From: Trichopria drosophilae
Taxonomy: Eukaryota > Arthropoda > Insecta > Hymenoptera > Diapriidae
Direction: 5' to 3'
DNA length: 64,000 bases
Assembly (NCBI GenBank): GCA_030407085.1
Contig: CM059586.1
Coordinates: 36,893,501-36,957,500 of the forward strand
Position numbers and translations under genes: made by a program. The number at the start of each line of letters is the position of its first letter. Position 1 is the first letter of the stretch. Shown piece by piece: positions 1 through 14,269 of this stretch. Under the pieces are notes generated by a model that did no database searches, was not told the DNA's origin, and worked only from the letters and a program-made list of their open reading frames with translations.

Positions 1-540
1 ATTTGTTTATTTATTTATCATTGAAAGGTTTAATTTCTTTACAAAGTATTATTACACAGTTAATAGTTGCCTCAAATTACATGTAGTATACATCGGTACT
101 GCAGTTAGTACAAGCAATTCTTACAGAAAATATATTTGGATTTCTTATCTTGTTAGAATTTGCAAACCAATTTACTTTATTGAAGATGGCAAGACAATCT
201 ATATGGTTATGTGTTAATCTGTATAATGAACACAGGTTATTGACCTGATAAATAGACTAAGATGGTAATTTAATGCAGTTGAATTTCAGTATAATCATGA
301 GAGAAACAGGACTATTTCTTTGAAAGGAATTACTGCAGATGCATATGTTAAGATGTGTCTGACTAATCCAAAATAAATCAAACTTATTATTGTTTTATTA
401 CAATAATAGTAATTTTAAGTTTAAGCATATTATTTGTAGATATCCGATTTTTTGAGTCTTATTTATAATATATTTTGTATGATTAGTAAAAGTAATTGTT
501 TATGAAATATTACCTCAATCGAAGGGTTTTTTAATAACAA

Positions 541-1830
541 ATATACTTTAACCCAAAGTGTCTTGCATATGCGATTTTTTTTCTGTTTACACTTTTGGGA
601 GGTCTAACAAACATGTTGACACCAAAAAGAAAAAAAATCGTTAGAACCGTTTTTAATAAAGTTCAATTACAATAATTTCATAATACCTTAAAAATGACTT
701 TTTATCAATTTAATACTTTTATTTTACCATCAAAATAGAGTAACTATAATTGAAATACCAATTTGTAACTTTAATCTTTAAACAATTATAAGACAAAAAT
801 GAAAAAATAATGATTTTTGAACATTATTTCTATTCTGCGCATTGCAGTTTTAATGAAACTACACAATATTTAACTTTTTTATATTTCGAATTAAGTTACA
901 TAAATCAAGGTAATTTAAGTTTAATTTTAAGAATGTTTGATAATATGTACACGTAAACGAGAAATATTATTATCGTGAATTTTATCCGGCACTTGAACTT
1001 GGAAAATATTTTGCAAACTCAAAATATTAAATACTATAAATAGAAGAATGAGACATTTTTGTAAGCTGTGAAGAGGCGACTATTATTGAAAAAAGCCACT
1101 AGGTTTCAGTGCGATAGCGAAAACCGACGTTTTCATTTGTTGCAACTATGGTAAACATTAAGACGACGTTGCCGTGTTGCAAATGAAAAATAATGGTAAA
1201 CGGAAAATCTATGGTAAACATTAAATAAATAAATAAATGGAAAAACTATGGTAAACATTAAGACGACGTTGCCGTGTTGCAAATGAAAAATATCGAAAGA
1301 TCACGCAAGATTACACGATGAAAATCGTCAACGAATTTGTTTATTGTGTCTCGGAAAGACGAAGAAAATGGTAACAGTACAGGGTAAACTTATGCTAGTT
1401 AATTCGGAAAAAACAAAATTAATATGATCAATTAATGATGTTTATTTGTAAATTGGATTAACGATTACTTTTTTACTTTTGAAATAAATTTCATACGATT
1501 TAAATATTCCGCAGTTTCATTTAACCTGAAACTCATGGAATAAAAGCAACATTCAATAATTCTTGTAATATTCTATTTACAAATTGGTATTTCTATTATA
1601 GTTACTCTATTTTTATGTTAAAATGAAAGTATTAAACTGATAAAGAATAGTTTTCAAGGTATTATCATGAAATTATTGTAAATGAACTCATAAACTAACA
1701 AAAAAAATCGTTTTTTTTTTTAAACGACCCTAACGATTTTTTTCTTTTTTGAGTCAACGTTCGTTAAGACCTTCCAAAAGTGCAAACAGAAAAAAATCGC
1801 ATATGCAAGACACCTTGGGTTAAAGTATAT
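541..1830. mobile_element. Foldback-type DNA element with long imperfect inverted repeats
   Basis: The left arm (541 to about 900) and right arm (about 1490-1830) are reverse complements with mismatches and small indels. The outer ends are ATATACTTTAACCCAAAG and CTTGGGTTAAAGTATAT, and inner parts also match (ATGAAACTACACAATATTTAA against the complement of TTAAATATTCCGCAGTTTCA). The centre has a 45-bp unit repeated at 1145 and 1245, with a partial copy at 1208. It encodes nothing. About 1.3 kb and non-autonomous. Confidence 0.75.
1145..1295 (+). repeat. Internal tandem repeat of the 541-1830 element
   Basis: The unit ACTATGGTAAACATTAAGAC followed by GACGTTGCCGTGTTGCAAAT occurs at about 1145 and 1245, exactly 100 bp apart. 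A shorter CTATGGTAAACATTAA copy sits at 1208, next to an AAAT run (1224-1239). Just upstream, TTTTCATTTGTTGCAAC (1131-1147) is an inverted match to the end of the unit. Confidence 0.7.
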
Positions 1831-3064
1831 CGAGCCCCACCATGTAGGGTACGTGGTCCAATTAGGACCGTCTATTATTTCTCGGCCATGACGATACTGC
1901 GAAAAGTCGATGTTGTTATTATTATGGTTATGATAGTGCTTTGATATAATACACAAAATTTGACGGTTCTCAGTCATCACGTGTGTATCACCAAGACTTT
2001 TAGTTTTGGAGTGCTACGACGTAATATGTACATTTAGAATTTCAGGACTTTTGTTAGTCACAATAACAAATTACTCGAAGTGAAACACAGTGGTTAGTAC
2101 ATACTCTACTAGATATTACCTTTCAGGTATTCGTACTTTTCGCGAGTACCTTTACTATTTCTGCTTAATCCGAGTGAGAAGTGTAAATTCGTCGTGGGTC
2201 CAATTAAATTACTTTCGGTATGGGTCAAAATACTGAAAAATAGAGAGGTCCTCCCCATATTAACCATTCGAGTTAAGGAAGATGACGGCTTCCTCCCTTA
2301 ATTTAACGCTTCCCCTCATCCCCACGACTGGCAATATAAGAGAATGTAAACAGAGAGAATGCATATACATAGTGACGTTCTTCTTTACAAATAAGCGCAA
2401 GCGCCAACAGCAGTCCGCACTCTTTCGAATGTAGACTGCTACTACAAGCGCATGACGAATGGTGGGGGAACTCACGAGAGGATAAAGTTAAAATAACGGA
2501 CGTAAAAAAATGAAAATAAGGGACGCAGTTACAATAAGAGAAGTTAAAATAAGGGGAGGTCTACTGTAAATACGTACATACGCAAACAGCAGAAAGAAGA
2601 AAATATATTCAGTGTATATATTCGAATGTTTACAGCGCCACCTACATCACCACAACCGAGCTGCGGCACGGCTTGCAAACACAATTCGGAAGCCGGTCAC
2701 GAAAACAAAAAGTTCAATGCCTTGAATCTGGCTCTGATTCCGATTGATTGACACTTTATTAATTTTGTTTATTGCCCACTTTAATGCAAATTAGAACACG
2801 TCTGCTTTCAGTTTTATCGCGAAAAAAGAAGTGGTTCGAATTGGAACATGGTAGATTCGAATTGGAACGTACATTTATGAAAAATGTGTTTCGTACATTT
2901 TTATTTGAGACCATTTATATATAATTTTCGGAGATCGCAAAAAAAATCTGGGAAGGAAATGTCAGCAATTGATCAGACTCTCAAGGGGAAAACCCTTTTG
3001 CAAATCGATTGATATTTTGCACTGGTACAGCTAAAAAACTTACTAGTGCCAAATTGGACCCCCG

Positions 3065-3370
3065 ATATACAGGGTGTTCAAGAACTGGGTTACGATATTT
3101 CAGGAAGTTATTCTCTATGATATTTCAAACAAAAAAGTCCTGTACCAAAATTGGATCTGAGGCCTAGAATTTGAGAGATGGGTCATTGAAATTTAAGAAA
3201 AAAATTACTTTCTTGCAATAACTCGGCTCACTTTTAAGTTATTTCAATGAGTGAGGGCTCATTTCAAGCTTTTTTTAAGCCCTACAATTCAACCATAAGA
3301 GCATTTGACCTTCGTTGAATATTTTTGAAGTTATGGCCTCAAAAACTGTACATATTTCCCAACCTAATAA
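3065..3370. repeat. Fragment of a TACAGGGTGTTC-ended repeat
   Basis: It begins TATACAGGGTGTTCAAGAAC, a terminus style common in arthropod TA-inserting MITEs. It runs through phrases such as AACTCGGCTCACTTTTAAGT to about 3370. No matching inverted end was found in this window, so it is probably a truncated or one-ended copy. Confidence 0.4.
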
Positions 3371-3574
3371 TTGATCTTAACGTTGATGTGCCCATATGTC
3401 CAACCTTGCAATTAGATGGTTTTCACCATATAATATATGATCAAGTATAAATAAACAACTAAAAGTTTTCACGGTCTACTGATTGCGAATATAAATGTCA
3501 AAATATAGAACATATCGTATTTTTATCGTTTTCGGATTATAGTGGAATATAATAACGATTCTATGGGTTTTCGA

Positions 3575-3665
3575 ATGCACTATTTAAAACTTTTTAATTC
3601 TAACTCTTGATTCGTAATTAGGGCCTTTGACAACACCTACAAATGAGTTTATGCGAACATTTTGT
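3575..3665 (+). repeat. Fragment of the approximately 120-bp dispersed repeat
   Basis: The phrase TTGATTCGTAATTAGGGCCT at 3607 closely matches GATTCGTAATTAGAGGCTTT near 29480, and the flanks fit the same family (see 61570-62070). It is a single degenerate unit. Confidence 0.5.
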
Positions 3666-3789
3666 ATTTTAAAAATACGATCACCGTACTGGATTATTCT
3701 CTTATAGAGTATATGATTTTTAACCTCAAATATGTTCATAAAGACACCAATTGTTCTAATAGCGTTTTCTACTTCCACTTGCATACGTT

Positions 3790-6700
3790 CAGTGTTTCAT
3801 TAAGAACCATGTAAAAGTTTGAACTGTATCGATGTAGATTGTTACTAGGGCTCTTATGGAAATATTGAACGAGTGCAACTGTGTCCAGAATATAAAATGT
3901 TATAAAGTTTCATGATCACGCCTTAATTGTCAAGGAAATTAATCCAGTATTATATTTTACTAATTGATCATTTTTGTTTACATTGAAAATAATTTGTAAT
4001 TGTTATTTATTAACAAACATTGGAAATACGTTTTAAATTTAAGTTTTCAAATATTTATGTTGTAATTTATGCGTCTTCAAATTATTTCCCCGTTTACGCA
4101 TGACTTACATATAATATGATAATTCTTTCACAATAAATTATTAAAAAAATTGTTTGGACGAATACACTCGGCCTCGTGTATATGAACGGGAAAGTTAAAA
4201 CTACTTTATGCCGCATTATTTTCATCAAATAACAACTAAATTGCATAGTTATTGATATAATACATAATAATATAATTATTTTGTATGAAATAGGAATGAT
4301 AATTGTATGTGAATGTTTCTCTGAAATTTCCTGATTGGTTGTACCAAAGTTATTTTTTTTAACAATATCATAATAAACTTTATCTCTGACATTGTGATAT
4401 AGTATAAAAAATAGATCTTCATTCATTTAAGTTTAATATAAATTTATGTCTACAATATATCGTTGACTGTAAAATTTCAAAGTAATTTAGAATCTCTCAT
4501 ACGATGATAAGTAGTACCATCTTAGATTGCCCAAAAAAGATACTGCCGTAACTAGCCAGGAAAAAAGATCTGGATATAAGATTCACGTTTAGATATCATA
4601 AGTTGATCCTAACATTAATTTGAGATTAACCGTTATAAAATATTCAGTTGCGGGCAGTATATTTATTCAGTAAAAATTCTACAGAATGCAATGAGCGTGG
4701 TTTAAAGATTTCAGGGTTTTTTGTTTTTTGTTTTTTAACTCATAAATTTGAGAATATTTTTCAATATGCATAACTTTCAATGTAGTAGCTACAACGTTAT
4801 TCAAACTGCCCTGTTGGTCTCATGGCGAAAACTTCTGACAGTATGGCAACCAAATTTTGTTTAGTAGCATAATGAAGTTGTAAGGTAATACCATTTTTTA
4901 ACCGTCAATATTTTACCATTGATTTCCATACGTAAGTTCGGTTTTTTTAAGGAACCATAATAATTCTATGAGTGCATTTCAAATATTTTAATTTCCCATA
5001 AATCTGCGTCCCATGTGTAGAAGTCTGATAAAAAATGCTATTATAAATCTAATCGTTGAATTCCCAGAGGTAGTGTTCTCAGCCAGGGACATGGAGCAGG
5101 TGACCAAGCGAGAAAAATTGGCAAAATTGTACGGAAGTCAAGCGTTTGTAGAAAATTGAAGCTGTAAAAGTTCTCCCAACGGTCATACCCGCAACGAGGA
5201 CAACATCTAAACAGCTCACCACTGCAAGCCTCCATGTGATATTGGCCTAGTGCTGAGTTGCCAAACAAATACGAAACTCTAATCCTCGAAATGTGCTGGA
5301 GACCAAAAATTTCGCGTCGAGCCGAGAATAACCATATCAGATAACCGCACGGTTTAATTCAACGGGTTGCAATTTAATCCAGCGTTCATAATGTGAATTA
5401 AATTTCCCTTGAAATTACAATACACCGAGAGAGATTGAGGTTAATAAATATCGTGTATATTGTAATTTACAGTGCATACTTCTCGGAAAGTCCGTTAATA
5501 TTAATACTTAAAAATTAAAGTTTCAACAGTGATGCAAAAAGTTACACAGAAAACATCTGATACAGCCACGTCCTAATTTAGGTTTATAAATCATTAAGTT
5601 TCACCGTATGGCAATAAAATAAAAAAGTGATTTTTGCAACATTTTAAAAGTTTTGTTGCAAAATACTTTCGAATACAAAATTATACCTATAAAATTCAAA
5701 ATTTAATGCATTCTTCATTATTAAACTTTGCAATATTTTTTACGAGACTATAATTGTGCACGTACCATACTCGCACGTCTTAAGAAAATGTCACTTTTAC
5801 GTAATATTGGATGCCACTGCGTCACAATATATTACACATCTAAATATGTAAATAGCCGTCAATAAATAAGTATTATTACAACGCGGAATCAACTGGCGTT
5901 GATCATTGATTATGAAGCAAGATTTGAATTCTCAAATTTCAAAATGACTGTCCCAGTATTTTGAATTAATTTGTGTAAATTCATTTGAACCTTGATATTT
6001 TAACGTTTTTTGGCGTCACTATTGGGGATATATTTTAATTACTTGCAAATGGTGGATATATCTAAGGTAAACGTACCAATGACGGGACATGTACCCATCG
6101 CTGGACAGACTAAGCGATATTCGTTTGCTCTTTAGATAAGCATTAGGTTGTGCAGCTATAGGGTAGTTTTAATAATCGTCCAGCTTTTGGTACGTTTATC
6201 TTACCTAATTAATATTAGCAGTTGAGTAGACCTAACCTAACCCATACGGTGGCTATTGAGTAAAATCTCGATGAGATATCAAACAATAATTTTTATAATA
6301 TATTTATCTTTGCTTTGAAAAGACCTCTTGTAATAATAACAAAATTTGTTGGGCGATTTCACGCCTCATAACATTCATAACAGAATACGCTCAGATACAA
6401 TTCCAAATTCTGTGATTACACTTGTTAATAAAAAAAATAACTTTATATAGTGGTCTTAAGCATCTTGTAACCTACGAACAACTTTAGGGTAAGTATTTAA
6501 GGACATTTCAATCTCAAAATTGCAGTAACTAACTGAATTTTACGCAAAATGATTGAAGATGTTTTTACACGCAGTACGTCAATGTGCTTATAACAAAATT
6601 CTGAAAAGCTTTTCACCTTTCAGTTTTAATATGTGTCAGATAATGCAACCACTGGGTCTGCGAACCATAATTTAAGTTTTAAATAAAAAATATCTATTTA

Positions 6701-9700
6701 TATTTATTGCACACTTAAATTTTACTTTAAATTTATATTAGAAGCGTATAAAAATCAATTACTTTTTAAGAGTACAGGTATTAAATCGAGGTTTCATTAT
6801 ACTGAGATATATTGCTCAACAATATCAGTATTCTGAACATAGTTTGTCCTTCCAATAGGGGTTAACCACTTTGCGTGTCGTATTTCTTACACTTTTTTGA
6901 TGTTTTAACGATAGGAAATTGATTCATTATTAATATACCATTAAAATGGGTTTAGTTACTTTTTGTGTGTCCTGAATAGCATTTACTTAAAGCACGCACG
7001 AAACATTATGTGCCCAACTGATCCATACTTTAGTAATGCACTTAATTTCTTTGAATTTGCTTTGAACAAATTTTATTTTTGTCTATATTTCGATATTTTT
7101 GAATGTGAAAATAAGACAATAATTGTTTCAAGTTAAATAAATTTTCATTTTAAACTCTTTTCTTACAAATTATTGGTACTAATTAATATCAAAATGACTA
7201 ATTTTAATTACTTTTACTAGTTATATTTACATTCCAACTAGTTTCAGTTTATGATTTTGAACACACTTGGATCACACACGGAACTTTCACGAGATTATGA
7301 ATTACCAATTACAATTCACGCTAAGTAAAATTGAATATTTATTTCATAGGAGAGTGTCTTAAGTAGTTTTGCTTCCACACACATGAAGTACCGACAAGTG
7401 TTTGCATTTGCAGCTTCTCTGAGTTGAGGCTGCTAGCGTCCTCCACGTGTAAATTGTGCAAAGTAGCTTCCACATCTGGTTGCAATTTGAACTTACCTCA
7501 AAGCCAATAATGAAATGCGAATTTGGAACAAGATCATTTTGGTATGCGGAATTTTCAAAGTAAATTAATGCGATACAAATAATTTCTTATCTGCTGAGAA
7601 CAATTAGAAATAGTAATCTTTATTTTACAGTGCAATATTAATGATTTCTGTATGAATGTACAGCATCTTAATTCCTAAAAAATACACTACCAAAAGGACT
7701 CACAATGAGTTAAATTTAACTAATGCATTTACAATGTTTTACTCTTTATTAATAACATTTATTTTCGATTGAATTAGTTGCTTTCTTTTCACTTTTGACT
7801 AGTTATTTTTATTTAATCCACTTGTACAAATATTTTCTTTATTAGTTTACTTAAGTCTAAGTTTTATTAAATTGAAAGTATTCTTAATTGGTAATCTTGA
7901 CGGAATTTCAAACACGTAACACAGAATAAACAAAGTGTATCTCTTAAATTTGACAAATTACAATGATTGTATTAAAAACATACAATAATTATCTGTGTAT
8001 AGACTAGTACTAGATCAAGCACATTTTTAATGGTGACAAATATTCTTTTGCTGATATTTACCATAAAAGTAACATTTACAAATTACTCAATTTGGCAATG
8101 AAATATTGAGAATACGTGTTTTTACGACTTGAAACTATATTTACAAAGATCTTTTTCGTAATATCATAAAGAATACAATTCGATGTTAAATTTGTATGAT
8201 TTTTTGTATTGGTTTGCTATGTCAAGTTCTCGTTAAAAACAAATTTATCATGAAACTTTCTTTAAAAAAAAAGGTATGATTATTACTATATATTTAAGAA
8301 ATGTTTATTGACCTATATTTTATCTATTCTGATGTTATTTACGAATGTTTTGACGTCACCAGAGTGACACACATTTCTTCGATATTTTTATTTTCATGCG
8401 AATCTATTAGAGTGTAAAGCGCTTCATATAAACTGAAACGACGATCATTAGTGGTTAGAAACGGATACTGGCAGTAAAGGATCTCATATACATTTGATGC
8501 CGATATACAAGTGCATGTCTCGTCTTATAAAGATAAATTTCTCGGAGATTTTGCACTCAGTGACGCGTGCAGAAGATTTCCATTATATTTTTTCTCATGC
8601 GAAATAAATATAATAACAGAAAAATAACAATTATACGCCGGAACAGACACGTATAATACTATTTAAATTAATAGCGACTAATTTAAGTTCATTAATGAAG
8701 TAAACATTAAACTTTTTGTTTATTAAACAGTCTAGAAGACTGCGAATAATTGTGGGCTGGTTAATAAGGTGATTGAAATTTATATATGCTGTGATAAATA
8801 GTAACATATCAAACTTTAGGTCCTACACAAAACTAACAATAGATAATAAAACAATGCAAAATGCTATAATAGTAGATTATGTATCCCGAGGGTATTTACT
8901 TCGACGAGTGCGAATGACAATTACTCATGTTACATATGCTTTCTTTTAATACGACGGGCGTGGGGTTCCATAATTTCTGCCCGAAGATTTCTCTGCAGGG
9001 CGCAAAATCGAGTTCTACTCCCGGAGTGTTAAAAATGATTTCTTGACACTCGCGCTAGCTGGTTTTATGTAATTGTAAATTCAACACTATTTTGACCGTT
9101 TTTATCTTCCATAACGCAATGTTTTTATATAATAATATTCATTTTAAACTGTTAAAAGTTTGCAAGGAGTGCTTTTCGATGTATATATTTATTTTACCAG
9201 CTTGGTAGTTACTGAATTCGTATTTGTATAGAACATCGTATTGCATTGTCAATATTTTTGAATTGGAGGTTGCCATAGTTTTTTTTAATAAATGAATATG
9301 AAAATTACCTTACAATAAAATTGCCCAAAAATCTTGAAGGAACCAATTTTATTCGAAAAATTGATGTATGTTCTAATGTAACATCATATTTTTTTAACAT
9401 GCCTTTAATGTTATCTTTTAATCAAGTTCGTAAACAAAGCATCTTATTACTTTGGAGTTACAGTAAGTCTGAAGATGTTCATTTGTTTTAACAATTTAAT
9501 TTAACGTATTATGCATGTTCTACGACGCGTATTATACTGCATTATTTCAGACTGCGTTCTATTTTCTTTTTAGCTGACAAGATTTAAGCTTTGCATCTTA
9601 TATTACATTATGTATAATAAAGTTGTGCACATGTACTTTAATGTAAAAAGATGTTTCAAAATTTCTTCACAAATGCATTAATTTATTTCGAAATTTTTAA

Positions 9701-12660
9701 TTAGTATTACATATATTGATTCTTTCGTAATCATTATTTCCTTCGTTACATCTGGAACAAGTAGAATCGTGAACATTTTTTATTGTCATATTTCTATGTG
9801 ACTTTAATGATTAACAGTATGTTTATAAACCTGTTAACATTATAAATATAAATGATTTGAGATTTTTTAAATAAAATTTAATTAAAATATTACAATATAA
9901 GGTAGACAATCCAAGTTGTGATAAATGTAGTCTCTAGCTGATTCCTTAAATTGTCACGCAGTTTTTCTCATAATACATGGTATATTATTTGTTTCATATT
10001 TAAACACATCACCAAGTGTATACTTTTTTTTAAATTAGAGTACTGATTGTGGCTTATCAGCCAGAACATGCAGGTTCTTACTCATTGCAGTTGAATCTAA
10101 TAAAAATGTCTAATGCAAAAAAACAAAGTGAATCATTAATTCCATTATGATGACAGTATTTTAATACTTAGCTAACAATAAAAGGATTTCTTCGTTTTAA
10201 TTTTGTTAATGGCGAGTAATAGTGACATTTTATTATTAAAGAGTTTTAATACAAATACAAATTAAGAATTTCTTAATGACTTGAAAATTGCAATGATAAA
10301 GAAAACCACAAACCTTCTAGAATAAGGGAGAATGCAAGAAAAGCAAAGAAGCTTAGGGTGGAACCAGGTCAAATCCTCAAACGCAATTCAACATTAATAA
10401 CGTCATTGCAACATTCTTTCGAGACGATAAAATGTACATAATGGCAGAAGTAGCAATTTAAAAAGGGATGCAGATAAACCAAGAATGCGCATCCAAGTAG
10501 TTGACAACATTTCCAAAAAACGCGAAACTAATTATTATAGGAGATAATGTATTTCGTATTAAAAGAAAGTTGGCTAAATAATAAAATATATTCCCAATAT
10601 GAAAATAATTTAAAACTCTTGTATAGGCATTTTACTATTTCAGTAGATTGTTAGTAACCTAAACATGTAACGAATTATTTTTTACATTCAGAATTCAAAT
10701 AAGATGCAATTTTACTGTTCGCCAATTTAAAATTCTGATGTTGAAGTGGTTTGTAATCGCCTTTTTCTTCGTGACAGAAGTGACTTTGTGATTTAATAGC
10801 GCTATAGTAATACTATTATCGAATATCAGTTTATAAATTAATATAGCTGATGAGTGTACTTTTAGGGCAGTTTTAGTGGAATTTCGGTAATGACCGAGAA
10901 ATTAGTTAATTCAGTTGTAATTATGAGAAGCTTCTACATAAGATGTTGGCCTTTCATTTGACTGACAATCAGATGATTTTCATAGCATCAAATGTTATAA
11001 GTAACAAACATTGATGTTGCTACCCTTAGTAAACTACAAATTTAAATAATATTCTTGTGATATTGTTGAAAGTTAGACTAAGAGAAACAGGTACGAGGAA
11101 GAAACTTTTTATTTTAATGTGATTAAAAAACCAGTGACAACTGGGGATGTGGTACCAAAATGGTATCCTCCTTCCCGTTTAATTTCCGGCCTTATAGTAC
11201 TATTGATTACGAAGTTATTTACAAAATATAATACCGAAATAAAATTTGAATTCTGGCAAACATGCCTTTAAACGAATACTAAATAAAAAATGCGTATATG
11301 AACATTTTTAAGAACTTTTCTCATGACATAAAATTAGCGTAGATGAGCAACGTTTCACATTGCATTTACGCCATAAAAACTATTAAAAGGAAAATCATTA
11401 ATTTTTTAGATTTGAAAAGTAGGTCACACACAGTCTGTTACTTGTCTCTTTCATTAAACTCGGCTCGCAATATGCGGAGATTTTACTTGTATGCATAATG
11501 TATATTTTGCAGATAATGAATACTTTTATATTCTTATCTCGGTACAACATTTACATGGTTTGTACGATTAACAAAGTTATAAAATTGCAATTTTTTATAA
11601 AGCGCACGGAAAAGGATTTATTGTTAAATTTGTAACTGCTTGGTGCGATTCATATCATCTGGTTTATTGAAATGTTCACACTGAGTATATAATATTTTAT
11701 AAAAGAAAATACACTACTTACAAATTTCATTTACTTCTTTTTTATTTCTTTTCGATATTGTCGTACAAATAATTTAAATTCCTTTGAATATGGTCCTAAA
11801 ATTTATAACGCATAGAAAAAGATGTCAAAGATTATGTTTGTAAAATATGTTGTTTACATTAAAACATATCTGTTTTAAATGGGCAATAATTCTATATTCA
11901 AATTATTCAAATTATATGGAGCTACTTTAGTTTTTGAGTTATGTGGACATTTTATTTATATTCGTAATAAATGGATCGGAATATTCGAACTCATCTACTA
12001 CATCATAATCATTTTTGGACATAATAATCAGTAATCATCACCGGATATCCTACGTTATTATTTGATCTCATTATCATCGTCAATGTCATTCACACTTTAA
12101 ATTGAAATGTGTGATTCATGATGATAAAACTCCGAGTGTGTACTTCTATTCATTACATATATTATTTGTAAATTAGTAAGATTTTTATAAAAGTATTAGT
12201 AAAACTCTTGTTATTAAAATAGGCAAAAATAAAAGATAAAAGAATTGTACAAAACTGCGAATTGCCTCAGTAAATGTACATTTCTAGATAAATTTGTAGA
12301 AAGTCATGCTTCTTGCGGTTTTCATTGGCCGCAGTTATTAGTTTCTTATTCCAAAATTTGACCTTGATTTTTCAAAATTCAAACAAAAAATACATTTTTT
12401 CGTCTTTGGACAGGTTTTTTTAATAAAGACAGTACCGGATCTTTGTTATATCTATAGTTTACTTTACATTCAGGTCATTGATTTTCTTTTAGATAGCCGC
12501 ACTCAAAATTTGTCCTGTGTAATATAGAATTAATATTAAGAACTTGACAAAAAATACCAATAAACCTTAGAAATTAACACGAAAGCAATTATGCAATTAT
12601 TGTTCAAGTTATCTTAGAAAAAATCTATTAACCCTTTGTTTTTGAAAAGAAGTTTGAATA
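3790..12660. other. Gene-free AT-rich stretch
   Basis: 8.9 kb without a supportable gene. The open frames are short and AT-driven. Slightly GC-richer islands are at about 5040-5330, 7375-7450 and 8880-9070. The first has a 75-codon minus-strand frame containing CCPRCGY, too weak to call a zinc finger. No transposon ends or RNA genes were recognised. Confidence 0.5.
8880..9070. promoter_or_regulatory. GC-richer island, possible conserved non-coding element
   Basis: It contains unusually balanced sequence (TACGACGGGCGTGGGGTTCC, CTGCAGGGCGCAAAATCGAG) inside a long AT-rich region, with no open frame on either strand. Enhancer or promoter function is only a guess from base composition. Confidence 0.2.
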
Positions 12661-12669
12661 ATTATTAAA

Positions 12670-12960
12670 TTAATGTTTTTTAATAGGAATTGGTTATCAA
12701 ATATTTTAAATGGCGGATTCAATATAGCGGACGAATGTTTTGCAATTCCTCGAAATTGGTTAGTCGGGGGTTTTTGGGGTCGCTGCGTACAAATTCGAAA
12801 TAGGTTTTCAAATATTAAAAATCACGGATTCAATATGGCAGACGAATTCGTCAAAATTCATCAGATTGTTTTGAAATTCGATAATCGGGAGAATTTCTCT
12901 AATTCCGAATCAGCCGTTAGTTTTACTACATTAAAAATGGTGAATGTACTCAATACGAAA
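12670..12960 (-). repeat. Approximately 120-bp dispersed repeat, two tandem units
   Basis: Two units start near 12708 (AAATGGCGGATTCAATATAG) and 12819 (AAATCACGGATTCAATATGG), 111 bp apart, and continue into CGGACGAATG and CAGACGAATTCG. They are in the opposite orientation to the copies at 61800-62060. The 104-codon plus-strand frame here reads FNRNWLSNILNGGFNIADE, then a similar FSNIKNHGFNMADEF, because the repeat is duplicated. It is not a gene. Confidence 0.7.
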
Positions 12961-13752
12961 TTAGCAATATTTACATCGGAATCATAAAAACAACATCCTC
13001 GAAAGCCCCGTACTAACAAATTATTAATTACATTTGTCTTCCATTTTCTGTTTTCAGTTTTCTACTTTCAAAAGTATAATCTTTTATTCTAGACTATTTA
13101 AAAAATTAAAGTATGTCTAAATGACAGGCAAAATGGAGAAAGACCCATTTGTTATTTTCATTTTGAAAAATGAAGCTAATATTTAAGAATTGGAAATAAG
13201 TGATTAAACCCAAATCAAAGATTCGGTAAAAATCTATTAATACCTACTGTCTATCATGATATTTTTAACATTCCATACACCAAGGAAAAAGAATATCGAA
13301 AAAATACATGCCCAAATTATCAAAAATTCGACAAAACGAGAAATTATGGTACATTTTATTTACCAATATATAGTTTGAATTTAAATCTGTGTAGAAGTTT
13401 GTACAGTTGGTTCAGCAAGCAATAGAAGATTCTGTCGACTAGTGTCTAAGGGAACTGATCGATAACAAACGAATATGTACTAGTATATTTTTTATAAAAC
13501 AGTATAATTGAGTAATTCAAATTTTATCGAAGAAAGTAATTAAAAAAGAAAACATCTACTCTGGAGAATGTTGAAAAAGTAATGTTGAAGTTTTCCAACA
13601 TGGTGGCTCCAATGTCACACTCGTTTGCAGAGAAAAATACAAAAATTTGTAATATGTAATTAATATTGGCCATGAGGCAGTTCTTCCGCAATTTTACCGC
13701 ATTATTTTACAATTTTGCATATTCTTTTTAAGGACTCAACTTGAGAAATTCG

Positions 13753-13812
13753 ATGCGTCGGGATTTGTATACAGGACCTTTCATTGTGCTGCCAACTGAG
13801 CTACGCGACGAT
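13753..13812 (-). repeat. Degenerate tRNA-like sequence (SINE head or tRNA relic)
   Basis: On the minus strand GCGTAGCTCAGTTGGCAGC contains a canonical A box (TAGCTCAGTTGG). It is followed by AAAGGTCC and then a damaged B box (ATACAAATCCCG). The A-to-B distance is about 21 nt against about 32 in a real tRNA, so the anticodon arm is mostly lost. Confidence 0.4.
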
Positions 13813-13947
13813 CATTTAATTTCCGATCTTGTTTCGGCCTTTGTGGGTCGTTTTAAGAAGCGATCGAATTCTCCTCAGATTATAATATATTCTCTTAAAA
13901 TAAAGGTGAGAAAATTAAAAAACTACGGGCTATTGGAGGAAGGGGTA

Positions 13948-13958
13948 GGGGGGGGGGG
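13948..13958 (+). repeat. Poly-G tract (11 G)
   Basis: An uninterrupted G run in AT-rich DNA. Similar runs occur at 23337-23348, 24005-24021 and 32791-32800. Confidence 0.9.
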
Positions 13959-14269
13959 TCTTCCAATACCACCGTTACAACAAAGAATGAGCAATACCTA
14001 CCCTTAGTTTTTATTTTATGTTTAGTGCTTGTTGAACTCATTATTGTAACGTCTCTAGTTACACAATTGTATAATCCCCCCTCCTCCCGATCCTATTTTA
14101 TAACAATATTCAGTTTCATTTCATAGAATAAAATACAATGCTACGCACTCGGGATCTTTAACCTGCAAAACTTGACATATTCACTTGTTTGCAACAAAGC
14201 TATCGCGAAATATTCCGATAATTTTGAAGGTCTCGGGATATTACAACTGAAGATTCATCTGTCGTTAAT

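Noticed and set aside
4094..4426. 110-codon minus-strand frame rich in Ile
   Set aside because: Typical chance frame of AT-rich DNA. The similar frame at 56935-57276 was rejected for the same reason.
5041..5268. 75-codon minus-strand frame with CCPRCGY, considered as a zinc-finger exon
   Set aside because: Only one CxxC pair with no matching histidines and no clear splice borders.
12673..12987. 104-codon frame with internally repeated peptide
   Set aside because: Explained by two tandem units of a non-coding dispersed repeat.
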